Assembly: GCA_017165825.1 (NCBI GenBank)
Contig: CM029372.1
Coordinates: 28,661,338 to 28,725,337, forward strand
Reading direction: 5' to 3'
Length of the DNA stretch: 64,000 bases
Source: Hepsetus odoe
Lineage: Eukaryota > Chordata > Actinopteri > Characiformes > Hepsetidae
Shown here piece by piece: positions 55,990 through 64,000 of this stretch (position 1 is the first letter of the stretch; every line of letters begins with the position of its first letter). The notes under the pieces were generated by a model. That model saw only the letters and a program-made list of their open reading frames with translations, ran no database searches and was not told where the DNA came from. The translations under genes and the position numbers were made by a program.

Positions 55990-58900
55990 ATGGCCGTGTT
56001 TGGGGTCGGGATCGAGCTGATAGAGAACACCGTGCAGAAAGTGAACGATAACCTCGTATCTGTGCTGCTGTCCGCCTGCGCGCTCTACCTCACAGCAGCT
56101 TACCTGTCCAAGGTGTTCTTCAAGGAGCATGCGCACACAGTGAGTACACGCACACCTGCCTCACAATAACATCACAACAGCAATAATAATAATAAAATAA
56201 ATAAATCATAATAAAGACACGACAACAACAACAACAACAACAACAACAATAATAATAATAATAACACTTATTATTGTTAGAACTCTCACCACGTCCATAA
56301 TCCTCCTCTTTGTCCTTCCTCTTCTCCTCTTTCCTGGCAGCTCCTCCCTCAACATCCTCCTCCTGACATTCTCCTCGTCTCTCCTCTGGACATGTCCACT
56401 TTTCTCACTTTGTCCCCAAACTGTCCAACCTGAGCTGTCCCTCTAATATACTCGTCCCTAATCCTGTCCATCCTCGTCCTCCTGATGCAAATCTCAGCAT
56501 CTTTAACTCTTGACACCTCCAGCTCCAACACCCAACCCGTATAACATAGCTGGTTTCACTACCGCCTCCAACCCGTATAACAGCTGGTCTCACTACCGCC
56601 TCCAACCCACATAATGTAGTTGGTCTCACCTCCATCCCCAATGTGTAAAACATTGTTGGTCTCACTACCGTCTCCAAACTATATAACATAGTTGGTCTCA
56701 CTACAGCCTCCAACCCGTATAACATACCTGGTCTCACCTCCGTCCCCAACCTGTAAGACGTTGTTGGTCTCACCTCGGTCCCCAACCTGTAAAACGTTGT
56801 TGGTCTCACTACCGTCTGCAAACTGTATAACATAGTTGGTCTCAGTACCGCCTCCAAACCATAAACATAGCTATTTAGTTTATTTTTTTATTATTTTATT
56901 CATCTGATTTATTCCTTTCTTGGAGGAAACGTCCTGAAGGTTCTCAGGGAGTCGTTTAGCTGCTCAGTCATCATTTATTCTCTTTTCTTCACCAAGTGAG
57001 AGTCACTGCAGAACCAGCAGAGCATGCTCAGTTATTAAACAAGTGAAAGTGACTATTTCACTAAAATAAAGTCACTCATTTGAACGTTTTGACTGCCTTG
57101 CTGTAGAAACGCCCTCCGTATATCCCATCCAGCATCCCGTTCCTGGGTCAGGCCATTGCTTTTGGAAACAGCCCCATTGAGTTCTTGGAGAACGCCTATG
57201 AGAAGGTAAGCCACCAAGCTGTAACACAGAACCGCACAGGAACACCACCATCTTCATCATCACCACGACCATCTTCAAAAAACACATTACATGAAACACA
57301 AGCCTACATACCCCTAGCAACCACCTGGGACACCCAGAGATACTGTCACAGTTTTGGATAAAGAGAAAGAAAGTGAAAGTGACTATTCTTGTCGTTGTGA
57401 AACGCAGTACAGCACAACACAATGAAATTCACCTTCTATTGAAAGCTACTGTAAGCGCCCGGGGAGCAGTGATGGGGACGATGCCGTGCTCAAGGGTACC
57501 TCAGGGCAACCTAATGGTCTGGGAATCGAACCCACAACCTTCTGATTCCGGGGTCTCGTCCCTAAACACCAGGCCACCGCTGCCTAGTGGTTACATTAAG
57601 CTTTATTCTAGACTATGTGGTACAAACCATGCAGAATATAGGTCGCATAACAGCACCATAGCAACCGCTTCCAGTGAAACAGCCAAGTATTATGGTGTGG
57701 GTGTTTGGAAGCAGCCTAATAACACAGCGCCACCTGTTGGATGCCGAAAGGTTTGAATGTGGTGGTGGATTTGAGGGATATGTTTTTGTGCAGTATGGCC
57801 CTGTGGTGAGCTTCACCATGGTGGGGAAGACCTTCACCTACCTGTTGGGGAGCGATGCTGCTTCACTGCTCTTCAACAGCAAGAATGAGGAGCTCAACGC
57901 CGAGGACGTTTACTCCCGACTCACCACCCCTGTGTTCGGTAAGGGGGTCGCCTACGACGTCCCGAACACGGTAGGTTTGCTCTGTTGGTCACAGGGTATG
58001 CAACTCCTTAACAACCACCAAAGATTACACCTGAACAATGGAAGAACCACCATAGATGCCGTAACCATTACATATAATAATCACTTAGCTACGCCTTAAC
58101 AACCAACAAAGACACCTTAGCCATCATCTGTAAAGCCACAGCAACCACAAAGCAACACCTTAACAACCACCATAGATGCCATTGCCATCACCAATTATAC
58201 CATAGCAACACCTTAACACCACTACAGATACCATAGACATCATGTGTAACATCATAGCAAGACCGTAACAACCAGCATGGAAACTATATCCATCATCTGC
58301 AACACTATAACAAGCACTAAGGAACAATTTAACAAACACCGCAGTCATAACCATCACCTGTAATGCCATAGTAACCATATAGCATCAAGTTAATCGCCAT
58401 AGATACCACAGCCATAACATACCACATACCAACACCTTAATAACTGTAACTCTACCTGTCCTGTGAGGGACTTCCTCTAGACGTGTGTCCAGGTGTTGTA
58501 CCTTTACCTGTCCTGCCAGGGACTTTGAGTAGACAGGTGTGTCCTGGTGTGTTTTACAGGTGTTTCTGGAGCAGAAGAAGATGCTGAAGACGGGTCTGAA
58601 CATCGCCCACTTTAAGAAGCACGTGGAGATCATAGAGGAGGAGACGAGGGACTACTTCAGACGCTGGGGGGACAGCGGAGAGAGAAGTACGACCTCAGAG
58701 CAGCTCCTGCTTCCTTCCCTAATCTATGATCTCATCCTCGTCTCACTTCTTCTCATGTTCTCTCTGTTTCTCAGACCTGTTTGAGGCTCTGTCTGAGCTG
58801 ATCATCCTGACGGCCAGCAGGTGTTTACACGGACGAGAGATTCGCAGCATGCTGGATGAAAAAGTCGCACAACTCTACGCAGACCTGGACGGAGGATTTA

Positions 58901-61900
58901 CCCACGCTGCCTGGCTGCTACCAGGCTGGCTGCCCCTCCCCAGCTTCAGGTACGCTTGTACACCTGTCCAGCTTCAGGTACGCATGTACACCTGTTCAGC
59001 TTCGGGTACGCATGTACACCTGTCCAGCTTCAGGTACGCATGTACACCTGTTCAGCTTCAGGTACACATGTACACCTGTCCAGATTCAGGTACATGTACA
59101 CACCTGTCCACTACCAGGCACACGTGTACATACTTGTCCCCCAGATTCAGGTACACTTACACACCTCTACAATACCTGGTATGAGCAAACACCTGTCTAC
59201 CATTAGATACACATACACACCATGTACACACCTGTCTGCCACCAGGTACACACCTGTCCCCCACCAGGTACACGTACACACCTGTCCCCCACCAGGTACA
59301 CGTACACACCTGTCTGCCACCAGGTACACACCTGTCCAATACCAGGTATAAACACAGACGGTCCAGCCACGGGTACACAGACACACACCTGTCCGCCATC
59401 AGGTAGATCCACACACCTGTCCACTGTCAGGTAGATCCACACACCTGTCCGCCATCAGGTAGATCCACACACCTGTCCACTGTCAGGTAGATCCACACAC
59501 CTGTCCACCATCAGGTAGATCCACACCTGTCCACCGTCAGGTAGATCCACACCTGTCCACTGTCAGGTAGATCCACACCTGTCCACCGTCAGGTAGATAC
59601 ACACCTGTCCACCGTCAGGTAGATACACACCTGTCCACCGTCAGGTAGATCCACACCTGTCCTCTGTCAGGTACCAGTGTTGCCCTGAGTAAAACCTGAT
59701 TCTTGCATCGGCAGACGGAGAGACCGAGCTCACAGGGAAATTAAAAACATCTTCTACAGAGTGATTGAGAAACGCAGGCAGACTGCAGTGAAGGAGGACG
59801 ACATCCTGCAGACGCTGATGGACGCCACTTACAAGTAAGACTTTTTATTCAGGACCTGGAATCTGCTGCTCTCAGTAGAAACCGTCTGTTTCCAGCACCA
59901 CAGTGTGGCGCTTCATCTGCTGCGTTATGGCGCCCCCTTATGGCGAGTCTGTGCTCAGCAGATCATTGAGTATTTTCATTCACTGAATCAGGTGTGGACA
60001 TTGTCCGGAGTTGTCCTCTCCCACAGCAGTATGTGTTCCCAACCTACTGGTTCTGTTGCTAAAAGTCTGAGACTGTCCTGAGTCCACTGTTTCAGTTTCA
60101 ACTCACACACTCTCGCTCGCTCACTCGTTAGCTGAGCTTCTGGGTGTTGCTGGAGCCTATCCCAGCTCTCACAGGGCGAAATGCGGGGACACCCTTGACA
60201 GGTCAGCAGTCCATCGCAGGGCAGACACTCAAACATACACACACACACTGACGCCTAGGGGACAATTTAGTGTCTCCAATCCACCTGATGTGCAGGTCTT
60301 TGGACGGTGGGAGGAACACAGGAGCTCCCGGAGGAAGCACACACAGACACAGGGACAACATGTCCACTCCAGGCCGATGCAACCCCAGAACTGTCTCACA
60401 GTGAGGGGACGGTGCTGCTGACTGCACCACCGTGCCGCCTCAGTTTCAGCTGTCTTCCCTTTTACAAAGCTTTTGGATCGACCAATATTAACATGATGTG
60501 CAGTTCAGTCTTTCATCACATGAGGGCGGTATTTCACTAAAACCATCCAGAGTCAGCGCTCAGGCCTGGGGTGACAGACGGGAAGGGCGGCGACTGTTCA
60601 TTAGGAGAGATTAGTGAGAAATCCACACTAGTTGTTACGTGCCTGCAGCTAGAAGGAAAACTTCAGAATTGGAAATTGAAAAAAAGAAAAAAGTGAAAGT
60701 GACTATTCTTGTCATTGCGAGGTCACAGCACAGCACACAGTGAACCACAACAAAACTGGACCTCTGCATTTAACCCATGGACACACTGTGCAGCAGGGGG
60801 CAGCTATGAAAGCGCCTGGGGAGCAGTGATGGGGACGGTCCCTTGCTCATGAGTACCTCAGGGCAACCCACTGGTGAGGGGTTTGAACCCACAATCTTCA
60901 GATCCTGTGGCTCCCTGACCACTAGACCACCGCTGCACTCGTGGGAACGGGTTGAAATCCAATCACGTGTCGCCCTCATCACAATATGTGCCTCATTAAA
61001 CGCTTCATTAGCATAATTTGTAGAAGTCCGCATGTGTGGTTGGAAAATGTTTGGAAAAAAATCCCAGAAAACCTCCTCAGAACTGTCCGAAGATCGCCTT
61101 CATGTTATTGTTAACACTTTAATGACTGTAGGGACAACGTGAAGCAGTCGGGCGCAGACCATCCTGTGCGTTCAGAATGTAAAGGGAATGTAAATCCATA
61201 ATTAAAACTCAGAAGGAGGATCGTTCTCTTCCTCTGCAGAGATGGGCGTCCCCTAAGCGATGACGAAATTGCAGGGATGTTGATTGGTCTGCTGTTGGCG
61301 GGTCAACACACGTCCTCCACCACTAGTGCCTGGCTCGGCTTCTTCCTGGCAAGAGATCGCCCCCTGCAGGAGAGCTGCTACAATGAGCAGAAACAAGTCT
61401 GCGGGGAAACCCTGCCTCCCCTCGACTATGACCGGGTGAGTTCACGACCTCCTCAAACACTACAATACCCATAAACCCCTGCCTCCCCTCGACTGTGACC
61501 GGGTGAGTTCACGACCTCCTCAAACACTACAATACCCATAAACCCCTAGGGTTAGTCTGACTACCAAGTCTAGCATCTTCTGGCCTCCTCTGGTCTGGTC
61601 TGGTCTGCACATTCAGGTCTGGAGGAGATCGAGCTCTCCTTGCTGTGTGGATTCTGGTATTTCACAGGCAGTTGGAGACGACAGGCAGATGTCTGTGGTT
61701 CTTTGTTTACACAATCCCGTAACTGTGTTTTGGATCCTTTTTCACTTTCTCACGCACCCCATGCTAAATGCAAATGTAGATTCTTCAGTAAACTTTCGAC
61801 CCAGACCACATTATTTCTTAGGATCTCTGGTTGATGAATTTCATCTTTTGGTGCGGCCTGTGCAGAAGGGGGTTTTCATTATGGTGATCTGTTTTTAATG

Positions 61901-63946
61901 GCCTAATTTTGTGGTCTAAACTGAAAGTCTGAATGATGTCTGGCATACAAACCACAGGGTGCAAAAACTTGCAGAACTTCCTGCAACATCTTCTCAGCTT
62001 CACCGCAGTCTGTCTAGTTTCAGTTAAAATTTGCTTCATCTTAAACACTCCATGGTTAAAAACAGAATATTTTAACACCTTAAACATTATTCCGGATTTA
62101 CTGAATTATTCATTATTCTGAATGTTTTATTCATTATCCATCATGACTGATAGCAGCTATATTTTCTGAACAGCTGTATCTGAAAGATGTTGTTAGTTGG
62201 TTGGAACGGATAGTTATGATAGTTAATCATAAGGCTTGTGGTTCTGTGGCAGCTGAAGGACCTGAACCTGCTGGACCGATGCCTGAAGGAGACCCTGAGG
62301 CTCCGGCCCCCCATCATGACCATGATGAGGATGGCGAGAACGCCGCAGGTACGTCTCCCACGTCCTGCTGAAAGGGTTCTGCACTGTACTCACATCTATC
62401 ATTCCGTATTGTGAACATCAGCGCAATGAGAAACTGAGGTTTCAGCTTCCTGTTTCCTGCTCAAAACCACATCTTGCAGTTTGTCCTGCAGCTGAAATTA
62501 GAGCAGAGCTGTGAGGTCTTTGGTTTAAATTTTTCTGAGCTGCTGACAGACTGAAGGCTAAAGGTTCTGCAGGTTATATTGATAAAAGGACATTACACAG
62601 GTGATCGATCAGAAATGATCTTCCACAACCACATCTCAGCACACCACGATTACTATGGCAACCCAGGCTTGTGTTTGAGCCTTTCATTTTTCCATCCAGT
62701 AGAAGTAAATATATTTTAGTTTAAAAAAAGTAAAAGTACTGATGCAGCTACTTTACTCAGTACAAAAAGTACAGGAATGTACTGAGAGTGTAAAGTAAAA
62801 GTACAGGAGTGTACTGAGAGTGTAAAGTAAAAGTACAGGAGTGTACTGAGAGTGTAAAGTGAAAAGTGTTTCCTGAAGGATGTTTCTCTTAATGTACAGA
62901 AACCTGAAAGCTCTTTTAAAGTAGATCATTCGTTCCTTGCTTTACTGAATAACTAGGTTAATTTCACTTCAGCTGCTTTTATTTTACGACCTTGTTTTTT
63001 AAGTGTTACATAGTGAAGATCTCTAAAACTGAAAGTGTGTAAAAGCTCATTGAGGTTCATTTTCCAGGAATAAGAAATGTAAGAAATGTCTGATTCCCTG
63101 ATGAAAGCTGTGCACCAGTTCAGCATCGCTGTGTATAGTTTACTGTGAATCTTCTCCTCCGTGCAGAAAGTGGGGGACTACACCATCCCCGTTGGACACC
63201 AGGTGTGTGTGTCCCCCACAGTGAACCACCGTCTTCAGGACACTTGGACCGAGCGCCTGGACTTCAACCCTGACCGCTACCTGGGCGAAAGCCCCGCCGC
63301 CGGGGAGAAATTCGCTTACATTCCCTTCGGAGCAGGTGGGTCTGAGCCATCTTCACCACTGGAGGGAGCCGCGGAGCGCAACCCCAGTTCACCAGCAGAC
63401 CGAGTTTAGGAAGAATACACCGAACATCTGCTTCTCCGAACATCTGCTTCTCGAAGCAAATACACTTTTAAATGTGGATCAAATTTAGAATTCGACTTTT
63501 GAGTTGGACTGGAGACGTGTCCATTATCAGGATAAACAGTCTTTTAGATTTCTTGAACTCACCACCAAATTAGAATTTAGAATAAGAACTTTGGAAAAAA
63601 AATAGAGTTTATAACTAGAACACAACATGGAATGTAAAATTAATTTGAAAGTCTGACCTTTGAGACGTTTTAGAGTAAAAGAACAATAAGATTAAGGTTA
63701 TGAACGAGGATTTTGGAACCTTCGCCGTTTTAAAATGAAGTGCCTCGTTCTGTTTGTCCTGCAGGTCGTCACCGCTGCATTGGGGAGAACTTCGCCTACG
63801 TGCAGATAAAGACCATCTGGTCCGTCATGCTGCGCCTGTACCAGTTCGATCTGCTGGACGGTTACTTCCCCACCATCAACTACACCACCATGATCCACAC
63901 GCCCAACAACCCCATCATCAGCTACAGACGGAGAGAACAGCACTGA
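55990..63946 (+). CDS. cyp51: Lanosterol 14-alpha-demethylase (CYP51)
   Basis: Ten exons: 55990-56139, 57107-57205, 57794-57970, 58560-58686, 58775-58949, 59715-59834, 61240-61435, 62253-62348, 63167-63335, 63765-63946, giving 496 aa. Exon 1 has a membrane anchor (VSVLLSACALYLTAAYL). Exon 3 carries the substrate region YSRLTTPVFGKGVAYDVPN, exon 7 the I-helix LLLAGQHTSSTTSAW, exon 8 ETLRLRPPIM (ExxR), and exons 9-10 the haem signature FGAGRHRCIGE with the Cys ligand. CYP51 is an ER P450 that removes the 14-alpha-methyl group of lanosterol in cholesterol synthesis. The ATG at 55990 has an A at -3 and G at +4. All junctions are GT-AG and phases close. Splice donors of exons 5 and 7 are duplicated in the following introns, and the 3' coding end is partly repeated after the stop. 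Confidence 0.97.
56165..56282. repeat. (ATAA)n/(ACA)n/(ATA)n microsatellites
   Basis: Simple A-rich trinucleotide and tetranucleotide repeats at the start of cyp51 intron 1. Confidence 0.85.
56284..56875 (-). mobile_element. RTE-like LINE fragment with internal tandem expansion
   Basis: On the minus strand the RTE 3' region (WTCPEERRGEC, RMDRIRDEYIRGTAQ) is followed by about ten tandem copies of a 36-bp coding segment (VVRPTMLYSLET-type words, 56520-56872). The same segment is triplicated at 9570-9690. It lies in cyp51 intron 1. Confidence 0.8.
57360..57590 (-). mobile_element. type B SINE, reverse, near full length
   Basis: From 'gtgaaagtgactattcttgt' through 'gcgcccggggagcagtgatg' to the tRNA-like head complement 'aacaccaggccaccgctgcc'. 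It lies in cyp51 intron 2. Confidence 0.7.
57995..58440. repeat. degenerate repeat, cyp51 intron 3
   Basis: Loose iterations of 'caccttaacaaccaccatag', 'atgccattgccatca' and 'accatagcaa', with no strict period. Confidence 0.6.
58936..59690. repeat. ~28-bp minisatellite containing the exon 5 donor, cyp51 intron 5
   Basis: It starts at the exon 5 end (CAGCTTCAG|GTACGC) and repeats 'cacctgtccagcttcaggta'-type units. These drift into 'cacctgtccaccgtcaggta' variants. Most units keep a CAG|GTA donor-like word. It runs to about 25 bp before the exon 6 acceptor. Confidence 0.92.
60110..60440 (+). repeat. dispersed repeat, cyp51 intron 6
   Basis: 'tggagcctatcccagctctc', 'ccatcgcagggcagacactc' and 'acaacatgtccactccaggc'. 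Same family as 29080-29345; class unresolved. Confidence 0.6.
60690..60945 (-). mobile_element. type B SINE, reverse, full length
   Basis: 'aagtgaaagtgactattctt', 'aactggacctctgcatttaa', 'gcgcctggggagcagtgatg' and the head complement 'accactagaccaccgctgca'. It lies in cyp51 intron 6. Confidence 0.75.
61474..61541 (+). repeat. tandem copy of cyp51 exon 7 end plus donor
   Basis: About 67 bp repeating 61407-61473, including the last nine or so codons of exon 7 and the GTGAGT donor, with one substitution and one inserted C. The copied donor is at 61503. Confidence 0.93.
61640..62250. other. cyp51 intron 7 remainder
   Basis: No gene or recognisable repeat; short ORFs here look random. Confidence 0.5.
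62745..62865. repeat. 36-bp minisatellite, cyp51 intron 8
   Basis: Three units of 'agtacaggagtgtactgaga' plus 'gtgtaaagtaaa'. Confidence 0.85.
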
Positions 63947-63967
63947 CCCGCAAGGAACTGGACCAGA

Positions 63968-64000
63968 ACCACCATGATCCACACGCCCAACAACCCCATC
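63968..64000 (+). repeat. partial repeat of cyp51 3' coding end after the stop
   Basis: 33 bp after the stop are identical to 63884-63916 inside exon 10 (the TTMIHTPNNPI codons), 84 bp apart. The window ends inside this copy. Confidence 0.9.

Overview
The window is nuclear DNA from a ray-finned fish, most likely a teleost. It has split vertebrate genes with GT-AG introns, abundant (CA)n/(TG)n microsatellites, tRNA-derived SINEs, L2-like and RTE-like LINEs, DNA-transposon relics and minisatellites in most introns. The species cannot be named from sequence alone. Three runs of N (2637-3136, 37562-38061, 49515-49613) mark assembly gaps.

Gene layout. (1) 5235-43827 holds four genes, all on the minus strand. 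Three are a tandem SLC6 amino-acid transporter cluster: slc6a18-like (5235-12992, 12 exons, 619 aa), slc6a19-like copy A (21947-27379, 12 exons, 636 aa) and slc6a19-like copy B (29808-35866, exons 2-12; exon 1 not found, probably in the 500-N gap). The fourth is nup42, encoding a CCCH/FG nucleoporin (38322-43827, 7 exons, 418 aa). (2) 55990-63946 plus strand is cyp51, sterol 14-alpha-demethylase (10 exons, 496 aa), with a CpG-rich promoter carrying a perfect CRE and six CCAAT motifs. Exon junctions were worked out by hand. Splice phases and exon lengths agree across the three SLC6 genes, and all five reading frames close.

Between nup42 and cyp51 (44.2-54.9 kb) lies a TE complex. Two L2-like LINEs sit in inverted orientation (44563-47743 minus, 51597-54831 plus) around the body of an RTE-like LINE (47824-51596 plus). 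The RTE 3' tail lies outside, in the opposite orientation (44286-44562). The break points of body and tail abut exactly. A 22-bp flank is found at both ends of the split element, but as an inverted repeat. This points to an RTE split by an L2 and then rearranged by an inversion.

The SLC6 transporters are apical epithelial Na+-coupled neutral amino-acid carriers; their tandem arrangement matches the SLC6A18/SLC6A19 pairing known in vertebrates. nup42 (mRNA export) and cyp51 (cholesterol synthesis) are housekeeping genes with no evident functional tie to the cluster.

The most interesting non-coding signals are: introns of slc6a18 that start with (CA)n and end with (TG)n, one being a 64-nt intron that is almost wholly self-complementary; tandem duplications that copy exon 3' ends together with their splice donors in cyp51 and slc6a18; and a TIR transposon family carrying an expandable 69-bp array.
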